NCBI GenBank assembly: GCA_001770785.1 | Contig: MERZ01000381.1 | Coordinates: 1-13,114 of the forward strand | Reading direction: 5' to 3' | DNA from: Burkholderiales bacterium RIFCSPHIGHO2_12_FULL_61_11 | GTDB lineage: Bacteria; Pseudomonadota; Gammaproteobacteria; Burkholderiales; Burkholderiaceae_C | Length of the DNA: 13,114 bases | In this document: positions 1-6,195 of the stretch, piece after piece | Layout: the number at the start of each line of letters is the position of its first letter | Position numbering within the stretch: the first letter of the stretch is position 1 | Notes under the pieces: generated by a model | Told to the model about the DNA's origin: nothing | Seen by the model: the letters and a program-made list of their open reading frames with translations, nothing else | Database searches by the model: none | Position numbers and translations under genes: made by a program

Positions 1-35
1 AAGATTGCGCCATCCGTTGATAATCGACAGCAGAA

Positions 36-42
36 AAGGAAG
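36..42 (+). promoter_or_regulatory. Ribosome-binding site of the FAA-hydrolase gene
   Basis: AAGGAAG lies 6 nt before the ATG at 49 and supports that start. A -10-like GATAAT at 19-24 is visible, but its -35 partner would lie outside the window, so the promoter cannot be judged. Confidence 0.7.
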
Positions 43-48
43 CCCCCC

Positions 49-897
49 ATGAAACTTGTTCGCTACGGCAATCCCGGAAAAGAAAAGCCAGGCCTGATCG
101 ATGCTGACGGCAGACTGCGTGATCTGAGCGCGGTCATCAGCGACATTGGCGCCGGGCAGCTCAGTGATGTGGCGCTGGCCAGGCTGCGCAAACTCAATAC
201 CGACAAACTGCCGCTGGTCAGAGGCTCACCGCGCCTGGGGTGTCCGGTGGGCGGCGTCGGAAAATTCATTGCCATTGGGCTGAACTATGCCGACCATGCG
301 GCCGAGTCCGGCTTGCCTATTCCCGCGGAGCCCGTGGTGTTCATGAAAGCCACGAGTTGCATCCAGGGGCCCAACGACCCGGTGATGCTGCCCAAGGGTT
401 CGGTCAAGACCGACTGGGAGGTCGAGCTTGGCGTGGTGATTGGCACGCGGGCACGCTATGTGTCGCAAAAAGAGGCACTCAATCATGTGGCCGGCTACTG
501 CACCATCAATGACGTCAGTGAACGGGAATTCCAGATCGAGCGCGGCGGCACCTGGGACAAGGGCAAAGGCTGCGACACCTTCGGCCCGATCGGCCCCTGG
601 CTGGTGACTCGCGACGAAGTGCCCAACCCGCAAAAGCTAAGCCTGTGGCTGGAAGTCAATGGCCAGCGCGTGCAAAACGGCAGCACAAAAACCATGATCT
701 TCGGTGTCGCCAAGCTTATCAGCTATGTCAGCCAGTTCATGACGCTGGAGCCCGGCGATGTCATCACCACCGGCACGCCGCCAGGCGTGGGAATGGGCAT
801 GAAGCCGCCGGTGTACCTGAAAAAAGGCGACCAGTTGACTCTCGGCATTGACGGCCTGGGTGAGCAGCGGCAAGTGGTCGTGCCTTTCAAGCGGTAA
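49..897 (+). CDS. Fumarylacetoacetate hydrolase (FAH) family protein
   Basis: A 282-aa soluble, probably cytoplasmic enzyme of the FAH superfamily (FAHD1/HpcE/YcgM-like). These are metal-dependent hydrolases or decarboxylases that cleave C-C bonds in small keto acids, often late in aromatic or amino-acid catabolism. A small N-terminal domain (about 1-70) precedes the catalytic domain, which starts at FIAIGLNYADHA (73-84). The expected metal ligands are visible: E124 and E126 in DWEVELG, and D155 in TINDVSERE. Further family blocks are KGCDTFGPIGPW (173-184) and ITTGTPPGVGMG (239-250). Length is normal and no key residue is missing. The start is set by AAGGAAG 6 nt upstream. The gene is transcriptionally separated from the downstream beta-oxidation cluster by a hairpin terminator. 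The exact substrate cannot be read from sequence; acylpyruvate, oxaloacetate or a ring-fission product are all possible. Confidence 0.9.
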   Translation: MKLVRYGNPGKEKPGLIDADGRLRDLSAVISDIGAGQLSDVALARLRKLNTDKLPLVRGSPRLGCPVGGVGKFIAIGLNYADHAAESGLPIPAEPVVFMKATSCIQGPNDPVMLPKGSVKTDWEVELGVVIGTRARYVSQKEALNHVAGYCTINDVSEREFQIERGGTWDKGKGCDTFGPIGPWLVTRDEVPNPQKLSLWLEVNGQRVQNGSTKTMIFGVAKLISYVSQFMTLEPGDVITTGTPPGVGMGMKPPVYLKKGDQLTLGIDGLGEQRQVVVPFKR

Positions 898-902
898 GGA
901 GG

Positions 903-929
903 AAAAACCGGTTTCAAAGACCGGTTTTT
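903..929 (+). terminator. Intrinsic terminator after the FAA-hydrolase gene
   Basis: A perfect 10-bp inverted repeat (AAAAACCGGT at 903-912, ACCGGTTTTT at 920-929) with a 7-nt loop ends in a run of five T, starting 5 nt after the stop codon. The A-run on the left arm means it could also act on the other strand. It isolates the FAA-hydrolase gene from the TetR operon. Confidence 0.85.
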
Positions 930-1005
930 GTTGCCAGTGAACTAGGGTTTGCCTGCCCAGTAATTGGACTTTTCTCTCCATAAAGGATCATTGAGCCAGC
1001 ATTGT

Positions 1006-1035
1006 TTGACAATCGTCATCAAATTATTGCAAAAT
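1006..1035 (+). promoter_or_regulatory. Predicted promoter of the TetR/beta-oxidation operon
   Basis: A consensus -35 TTGACA (1006-1011) is followed after 18 nt by CAAAAT (1030-1035), a 4/6 match to the -10 box. It places the transcript start near 1042, just upstream of the ATG at 1069. This argues against the longer reading frame that would open at 964, since that start would lie upstream of the promoter. Confidence 0.5.
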
Positions 1036-1053
1036 AGCACGATCGTTCGTATT
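1033..1053. promoter_or_regulatory. Candidate TetR operator (palindrome over the transcript start)
   Basis: ACGATCGT (1039-1046) is a perfect 8-bp palindrome. It sits inside a larger imperfect dyad with outer arms AATA (1033-1036) and TATT (1050-1053), offset by one base. It lies immediately downstream of the predicted -10 and upstream of the TetR start, the usual place for a TetR-family autoregulatory site. Operator function is inferred from position and symmetry only. Confidence 0.45.
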
Positions 1054-1068
1054 ATTTCTTGCAATGCC

Positions 1069-1773
1069 ATGTCCGTTAACGACCTCCCTGTCAAAACCCC
1101 TCGCAACGCGCCCATCAGCCGGGCGCTGCCTAAAACCCAGCACAAAGGCCAGCAGACCAAGGCGGCCATTGTGGACGCGGCTTTGGGTCTGGCCACGCAG
1201 ATTGGCCTGGAAGGCCTGAGCATCGGCGCGCTGGCTGAAGTCATGCACATGAGCAAGTCGGGCGTCTTTGCCCATTTTGGATCGCGCGAAGAGCTGCAGA
1301 TTTCGGTGATCCGCGAATACCACGCCCGCTTCGAGGACGAAGTGTTCTTCCCGGCCCTGCAACAGGCGCGAGGCTTGCCGCGGCTGCGCGCGCTGTTTCA
1401 AAACTGGATGAACCGCACCTCGGTTGAAATCGATTCAGGTTGCCTTTTTATCAGCGGTGCCGTCGAGTTTGACGATCGGCCCGGGCCGGTGCGCGATGCG
1501 CTGGCCGACTCCGTGCGAAGCTGGCTGGCTGCCATGTACCGCGCGGTGGTGCAAGCCAAGGAGGCGGGCCATTTGCGCGCTGACGCCGACGAGCGGCAGA
1601 TGGCCTTCGAGATTCATGCGCTCATTCTTGCCTTGCATTACGAAGCCCGCTTTCTGAAAAACCCCGGTTCGCTGGACCGGGCCAACACCGGTTTTTCCAA
1701 TATCCTGGCCTGCTACGGCAGTCAGGGCCTCGCTGCTTCCCCTTCCAATCATCCTTCCCCCTCCAAGGAGTAA
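1069..1773 (+). CDS. TetR/AcrR-family repressor, likely of the fatty-acid degradation operon
   Basis: A 234-aa one-component regulator. The N-terminal TetR DNA-binding domain spans roughly residues 28-80, with the helix-turn-helix at SIGALAEVMHMSKSGVFAHF (51-70). The rest is a helical ligand-binding and dimerisation domain of normal length. The ATG at 1069 is preferred over an in-frame ATG at 964 because the latter lies upstream of the predicted promoter and would add 35 atypical residues. No good Shine-Dalgarno precedes 1069, so this start is somewhat uncertain. The stop TAA lies 2 nt before the acyl-CoA dehydrogenase ATG, and that gene's AAGGAG is inside this gene's last codons, so the two are surely co-transcribed. 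By context it should sense acyl-CoA and repress its own operon, as described for FadP of betaproteobacteria. Orthology to FadP is an inference from gene order. Confidence 0.88.
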   Translation: MSVNDLPVKTPRNAPISRALPKTQHKGQQTKAAIVDAALGLATQIGLEGLSIGALAEVMHMSKSGVFAHFGSREELQISVIREYHARFEDEVFFPALQQARGLPRLRALFQNWMNRTSVEIDSGCLFISGAVEFDDRPGPVRDALADSVRSWLAAMYRAVVQAKEAGHLRADADERQMAFEIHALILALHYEARFLKNPGSLDRANTGFSNILACYGSQGLAASPSNHPSPSKE

Positions 1774-1775
1774 TC

Positions 1776-3572
1776 ATGCCCATCTATGCCCCGCCCCTGC
1801 GCGACATGCAATTCGTCATGCACGAAGTTTTCAAGGTTGTCGACGAGTTGAAGGTCTTGCCCGCGCACGCCGACATCGACGCGGACACCATCAATGCAGT
1901 CCTTCAAGAAGGCGGTAAATTTGCGGTGGAAGTGACTTTCCCGCTCAATATCAGCGGCGACGAAGAGGGTTGCACGCTTGACAAAACCACCCATGAAGTG
2001 ACCCCGCCAAAAGGTTTCAAGGAAGCCTACGCGCAGTATGTCGCCGGCGGCTGGGCGGCGCTGAGTTGCGACCCGGAATATGGCGGGCAGGGCTTGCCTT
2101 TCGTGGTGAACCAGTGCCTCTATGAAATGCTCAATTCGGCCAACCAGGCCTGGACCATGTACCCCGGCCTGTCGCATGGCGCCTATGAAGCGCTGCATGC
2201 CCATGGCACCGAGGCGCAGAAAAAGCTGTACCTGCCCAAGCTCACCAGCGGGGAATGGACCGGCACCATGTGCCTGACCGAAGCCCATTGCGGCACCGAT
2301 CTGGGGCTGCTGCTCACCAAGGCCGAGCCGCAGCTTGATGGCAGCTACAAACTCACCGGCAACAAGATTTTCATCAGCGCCGGCGAACATGACATGGCTG
2401 AAAACATCGTGCATCTGGTGCTGGCGCGCCTGCCCGATGCGCCGCAGGGCAACAAAGGCATCAGCCTGTTTGCCGTGCCCAAATTCAATATCAAGCCAGA
2501 CGGTTCACTGGGTTCGCGCAATGGTATTTATTGTGGCGGCCTGGAGCACAAGATGGGCATCCATGGCAACGCCACCTGCCAGATCGTTTTGGAGGGCGCC
2601 GTCGGCACCCTGGTGGGCGCGCCCCACAAGGGCCTGGCCGCCATGTTCGTGATGATGAACGCCGCGCGCCTGGGTGTGGGCAACCAGTCGCTGGGCCTGA
2701 CCGAAGTGGCTTACCAGAACGCGCTGGCCTACGCCAAGGAGCGGCTCCAGATGCGCTCGCTGACGGGCGTGAAAGCCAAGGACCAGCCCGCCGATCCGAT
2801 CATCGTGCATCCCGACGTGCGCAAGATGCTGCTGACCGCCAAGGCCTACGCCGAGGGCGGGCGCGCGCTGGCGGTTTATTGCACGCTGCTGCTCGACAAG
2901 GAAATTCACCACCCTGATGAAAATGTGCGCCAGGACTCGGGCGAAATCGTGGCGCTGCTCACGCCCATCGTCAAGGCTTTCATCACCGACAACGGCCACA
3001 TTGCCACCAACGCCTGCATGCAGGTCTTTGGCGGCCACGGCTACATCAAGGAATGGGGCATGGAGCAGTTTGTGCGCGACAACCGCATCAACATGATTTA
3101 TGAAGGCACCAACACCATCCAGTCGCTCGATTTGCTGGGCCGTAAAATCCTTGGCAACAACGGCGCCACGCTGAAAAAGTTTGGGAAACTCATTGGCGCG
3201 CTGGTCGCCGAGGAAGGCGTGAACGAGAAAATGGCCGAGTTCATCAATCCGCTGGCCGCGCTGGCCGAGCAGATGACCCAATTCACCACCGAACTGGGCT
3301 TCAAGGGGCTGCAAAATCCTGACGAGGTGGGCGCCGCCGCGGTGGACTACCTGCGGGTGGCGGGTCATTTTGTGTTCGGCTACTTCTGGGCCCGCATGGC
3401 GCAAGTCGCGCTGCGCGAGATCGCTGCGGGCAACACCGACACCTTCTACCTTGCCAAGCTGCAAACGGCGCGCTTTTACTTTGCCAAGCTGTTTCCGGAA
3501 ACCGCCATGCTGATGCGCACGGCGCGCAGCGGCAGCCGCTCGCTGATGGATACCGACGCAGCGCTGGCCTGA
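1776..3572 (+). CDS. Acyl-CoA dehydrogenase with extended C-terminal domain (FadE-type)
   Basis: A 598-aa FAD-dependent dehydrogenase that introduces the trans-2 double bond in acyl-CoA, the first step of beta-oxidation. At about 600 residues it belongs to the long class with an extra N-terminal segment and a C-terminal helical extension (about 470-598), not the ~380-aa class. Visible blocks are TMCLTEAHCGTDLG (164-177, FAD/substrate side), GNKIFISAGEHD (195-206), QVFGGHGYIKEWGMEQ (416-431), and IYEGTNTIQ (441-449) with E443 as the likely catalytic base. The start is fixed by AAGGAG at 1765-1770, 5 nt before the ATG. It follows the TetR gene by 2 nt. Proteins of this class are also annotated as DmdC-like 3-methylmercaptopropionyl-CoA dehydrogenase. 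The full beta-oxidation neighbourhood favours a medium- or long-chain fatty-acid role here. Confidence 0.93.
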   Translation: MPIYAPPLRDMQFVMHEVFKVVDELKVLPAHADIDADTINAVLQEGGKFAVEVTFPLNISGDEEGCTLDKTTHEVTPPKGFKEAYAQYVAGGWAALSCDPEYGGQGLPFVVNQCLYEMLNSANQAWTMYPGLSHGAYEALHAHGTEAQKKLYLPKLTSGEWTGTMCLTEAHCGTDLGLLLTKAEPQLDGSYKLTGNKIFISAGEHDMAENIVHLVLARLPDAPQGNKGISLFAVPKFNIKPDGSLGSRNGIYCGGLEHKMGIHGNATCQIVLEGAVGTLVGAPHKGLAAMFVMMNAARLGVGNQSLGLTEVAYQNALAYAKERLQMRSLTGVKAKDQPADPIIVHPDVRKMLLTAKAYAEGGRALAVYCTLLLDKEIHHPDENVRQDSGEIVALLTPIVKAFITDNGHIATNACMQVFGGHGYIKEWGMEQFVRDNRINMIYEGTNTIQSLDLLGRKILGNNGATLKKFGKLIGALVAEEGVNEKMAEFINPLAALAEQMTQFTTELGFKGLQNPDEVGAAAVDYLRVAGHFVFGYFWARMAQVALREIAAGNTDTFYLAKLQTARFYFAKLFPETAMLMRTARSGSRSLMDTDAALA

Positions 3573-3591
3573 ATAATGTGCGCCGGGTTTG

Positions 3592-3626
3592 CCCTCACCC
3601 CTGCCCTCCCCCAGTGGGGGAGGGAG
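3592..3626 (-). repeat. 35-nt palindromic repeat, copy 1 (reverse orientation)
   Basis: The stem is CCCTCCCCC (3604-3612) against GGGGGAGGG (3616-3624) with the 3-nt loop AGT. The tail CCCTCACCCCTG (3592-3603) is on the left, so the element reads on the minus strand. It belongs to the same 35-nt family as the copies at 3664, 6153, 6563 and 6652. It pairs head-to-head with copy 2 to make a BIME-like block in the gap between the acyl-CoA dehydrogenase and the two-domain gene. Confidence 0.85.
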
Positions 3627-3663
3627 CAAGACATGCCGGCTTATTTTTCATCTTCCCTCCTTA

Positions 3664-3698
3664 TTCCCTCTCCCTTTGGGAGAGGGCCAGGGTGAGGG
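3664..3698 (+). repeat. 35-nt palindromic repeat, copy 2 (forward orientation)
   Basis: The stem is CCCTCTCCC (3666-3674) against GGGAGAGGG (3678-3686) with loop TTT, followed by CCAGGGTGAGGG (3687-3698). Compared with copy 1, one stem pair is swapped on both arms (C-G to T-A), so the fold is kept. The outer CCCTCACCC (3592-3600) and GGGTGAGGG (3690-3698) of the two copies are exact inverse complements. The 156-nt gap holds no credible gene; short frames through it only translate the repeats. Confidence 0.85.
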
Positions 3699-3728
3699 CT
3701 TCCCCGTCTGCCTCAAGTGGAATCACAC

Positions 3729-6143
3729 ATGCAAAAATTTACAGTCAAGAAAGTCGCCGTCCTCGGCGCGGGCGTGATGGGCGCGCAAATTGCCGCCCAT
3801 CTGGTCAATTGCAGGGTGCCGGTGGTGCTGTTTGATCTGCCCGCCAGGGAAGGCCCCAAGAATGGCATCGTCACCCGTGCCATTGAAGGGCTGAAAAAGC
3901 TCAAGCCGGCGCCGCTGGGCGTCGTGGAAGATGCGGCGCTGATCCAGCAGGCCAATTATGAAGAGCACATGGATGTGCTGAAAGAGTGCGACCTGATCAT
4001 CGAAGCCATTGCCGAACGCATGGACTGGAAAACCGAGCTTTATCACAAGATCGCGCCCTTCATTGCCGAAGGCGCCATCGTTGCCAGCAATACCTCGGGC
4101 CTGTCGATCACCACGCTGAGCCAGGCGCTGCCCGAAGCGATCAAGCCGCGTTTCTGCGGGATTCATTTCTTCAACCCGCCGCGCTACATGGCGCTGGTGG
4201 AACTCATCAACACCCCGACCACCGAGCCCAGCGTGCTCGATGACCTGGAAGCGTTTGCGGTCAGTGCGCTCGGCAAGGGCGTGATCCGCGCCCATGACAC
4301 GCCCAACTTCATCGCCAACCGCGTCGGCATTGCCGGCATGCTGGCCACCATGAAGGAAGCCGAAACTTTTGGCCTGAGCTACGACGTGGTCGATGACCTG
4401 ACCGGCAAGAAGCTCGGCCGCGCCAGCTCGGGCACTTTCCGCACCGCCGACGTGGTCGGCCTGGACACCATGGCGCATGTCATCAAGACACTGCAGGACA
4501 ACCTCGGTCCCGACAAACTGCCCGATCCGTTCTCGGACATTTACGGCACGCCGCCGGTGCTCGCCAGGCTGCTTGAAGCCAAGAGCCTGGGCCAGAAGAG
4601 CGGCGCGGGTTTCTACAAAAAGGTGGGACGCGACATTTTGCGTCTGGACCCTGAAAGCATGGAGTACGTCACAGGCGGCGCCAAGGCCGACGACGTGGTC
4701 GGCCGCATGCTGAAAAAACCGGCGGGCGAGCGTCTCAAGCTGTTGCGGCAAGCCGAAGGCGCTGAAGCGCGCTTCCTGTGGGCCGTGTTGCGCGACCAGT
4801 TTCACTATGCCGCCGTGCATTTGGAGGCCATTGCCGAAAGCGCCCGCGACATCGACTTCGCCATGCGCTGGGGCTTTGGCAGCAAACAGGGCCCGTTCGA
4901 GTTGTGGCAGGAGGCGGGCTGGCTGCAGGTGGCCACCTGGATCCAGGAAGACATTGACGCAGGCAAGGCGCTCAGCAAAGCGCCGCTGCCCGACTGGGTG
5001 TTCAAGGGCCCGGTGGCCGACGCCGGCGGCGTGCATACCGCAGCCGGCTCATGGAGCGCCTCGGCCAAAAAATTCATTCCCCGGCGCAGCCTGCCGGTCT
5101 ATGCGCGCCAGCTTTTTCCCGAAGACGTGCTGGGTGCCCAGGCGCCTTCCTTTGAAACTGCGGGTACGACGCTGCACGAGGATGATTCGATTCGTCTGTG
5201 GACGCTGGACGGCGAGCAAGGCGATGTGCTGATAGCCAGCATCAAGACCAAAATGCACGCCATCAACCCCGATGTGACCGAGGGCCTGGCCCTGGGCGTG
5301 GAGCTGGCGGAAAAAAGCTACAAGGGCCTGGTGATCTGGTCGAACCACGAGATGTTCTCGGCCGGTGCCGACCTGCAAGCCATGTTGCCCGCTTTCATGA
5401 TGGGGGGCGCCAAGGCGATTGAAGAAGCCGAGGCTGAGTTGCAGGGCGTGATGCTCAAACTGCGTTATGCCGCGATTCCGGTGGTGTCGGCCGTGCGCGG
5501 CCTGGCGCTGGGCGGCGGCTGCGAAATGGCGCTGTATTCGGCCCGGCGCGTGGCCGCCTTGGAGAGCTACCTCGGCCTGGTCGAGGTGGGCGTCGGCCTG
5601 GTTCCAGGCGGTGGCGGCCTGGCCTACATTGCGCGCCGAGCCGCTGAAAACGCCGCCACCTCAACCGGCAAGGACCTGCTGCCCTTCCTCACGGAAGGCT
5701 TCACCGCCGCCGCCATGGCCAAGGTCGGCACCGGCGCGCTGGACAGCCGCAAGATCGGCTACCTGTTAGAGAGCGACGTGATCGTGCCGAACAAGGACGA
5801 ACTGCTGTTTGTGGCGCTGGGCGAAGCGCGCGCCCTGTTCGATTCCGGCTACCGCGCGCCGCACAAGCGGCTCTTTCCGGTGGCAGGCCGCAGCGGCGTG
5901 GCCACCATCAAGGGGCAACTGGTCAACCTGCGCGACGGCGGTTTCATCAGCGCGCACGACTATCACATTGCCGGCCTGATTGCGAGCGTGGTCTGCGGCG
6001 GCGACGTCGATGCAGGCACGCTGGTCAACGAAGAGTACCTGATGACGCTCGAACGCAAGGCTTTTGGCGCGCTGCTTGAAAACCCGAAGACGCAGGAACG
6101 CATCATGGGCATGATGAGCACCGGCAAGCCGGTGCGAAATTGA
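3729..6143 (+). CDS. 3-hydroxyacyl-CoA dehydrogenase / enoyl-CoA hydratase bifunctional protein (dehydrogenase domain first)
   Basis: An 804-aa two-domain enzyme for steps 2 and 3 of beta-oxidation. The N-terminal half is an NAD+-dependent 3-hydroxyacyl-CoA dehydrogenase. It has a Rossmann loop GAGVMGAQIA (13-22), catalytic HFFNP with H146, E158 downstream, and a C-terminal dimerisation part (about 190-300). The C-terminal half is a crotonase-fold hydratase with FSAGADLQ (543-550), oxyanion-hole GLALGGGCEMAL (591-602), and both catalytic glutamates in place: E599 and E619 (EVGVGLVPGGGG). Domain order is opposite to E. coli FadB and matches Bacillus FadN. ATG 3729 is preferred over GTG 3717 because the protein then begins MQKFTVKKVAVLGAG, right before the Rossmann fold; the Shine-Dalgarno is weak (GTGGAA, 3717-3722). 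It works with the dehydrogenase upstream and the thiolase downstream. The repeat block upstream could affect expression. Confidence 0.93.
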   Translation: MQKFTVKKVAVLGAGVMGAQIAAHLVNCRVPVVLFDLPAREGPKNGIVTRAIEGLKKLKPAPLGVVEDAALIQQANYEEHMDVLKECDLIIEAIAERMDWKTELYHKIAPFIAEGAIVASNTSGLSITTLSQALPEAIKPRFCGIHFFNPPRYMALVELINTPTTEPSVLDDLEAFAVSALGKGVIRAHDTPNFIANRVGIAGMLATMKEAETFGLSYDVVDDLTGKKLGRASSGTFRTADVVGLDTMAHVIKTLQDNLGPDKLPDPFSDIYGTPPVLARLLEAKSLGQKSGAGFYKKVGRDILRLDPESMEYVTGGAKADDVVGRMLKKPAGERLKLLRQAEGAEARFLWAVLRDQFHYAAVHLEAIAESARDIDFAMRWGFGSKQGPFELWQEAGWLQVATWIQEDIDAGKALSKAPLPDWVFKGPVADAGGVHTAAGSWSASAKKFIPRRSLPVYARQLFPEDVLGAQAPSFETAGTTLHEDDSIRLWTLDGEQGDVLIASIKTKMHAINPDVTEGLALGVELAEKSYKGLVIWSNHEMFSAGADLQAMLPAFMMGGAKAIEEAEAELQGVMLKLRYAAIPVVSAVRGLALGGGCEMALYSARRVAALESYLGLVEVGVGLVPGGGGLAYIARRAAENAATSTGKDLLPFLTEGFTAAAMAKVGTGALDSRKIGYLLESDVIVPNKDELLFVALGEARALFDSGYRAPHKRLFPVAGRSGVATIKGQLVNLRDGGFISAHDYHIAGLIASVVCGGDVDAGTLVNEEYLMTLERKAFGALLENPKTQERIMGMMSTGKPVRN

Positions 6144-6152
6144 TTTGTATTC

Positions 6153-6187
6153 CTCCTTCCCCCATTGGGGGAAGGTTGGGATGGGGG
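6153..6187 (+). repeat. 35-nt palindromic repeat, copy 3 (left flank of the DUF559 gene)
   Basis: The stem is CCTTCCCCC (6155-6163) against GGGGGAAGG (6167-6175) with loop ATT, followed by TTGGGATGGGGG (6176-6187). It begins 10 nt after the two-domain gene's stop. By eye it matches copy 4 in inverse complement at 32 of 35 positions. Its G-rich tail sits 8 nt before the ATG of the DUF559 gene and probably acts as its ribosome-binding site. Confidence 0.9.
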
Positions 6188-6195
6188 TAAACACC

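Noticed and set aside
964..1068. Longer N-terminus for the TetR regulator from an ATG at 964
   Set aside because: The added 35 residues do not look like a TetR N-terminus, and the segment contains the predicted promoter and palindrome; the ATG at 1069 fits better.
2505..3629. Long minus-strand open frame (374 codons) opposite the acyl-CoA dehydrogenase gene
   Set aside because: It mirrors a GC-rich coding gene, has His/Arg/Ala-rich composition with no recognisable domain, and runs into repeat sequence; it is a codon-bias shadow.
3578..3835. Short plus-strand frames through the gap before the two-domain gene
   Set aside because: They only translate the palindromic repeats (Pro/Gly-rich peptides) and run into the next gene out of frame.
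3723..5036. Long minus-strand open frame (437 codons) opposite the two-domain beta-oxidation gene
   Set aside because: The plus-strand protein has full catalytic motifs throughout; the antisense product shows no domain and a shadow-like composition.
6145..6195. TTG at 6145 or ATG at 6181 as start of the DUF559 gene
   Set aside because: Both lie at or inside the repeat and would add repeat-encoded residues; the ATG at 6196 is preceded at 8 nt by the G-run and leads directly to the domain.
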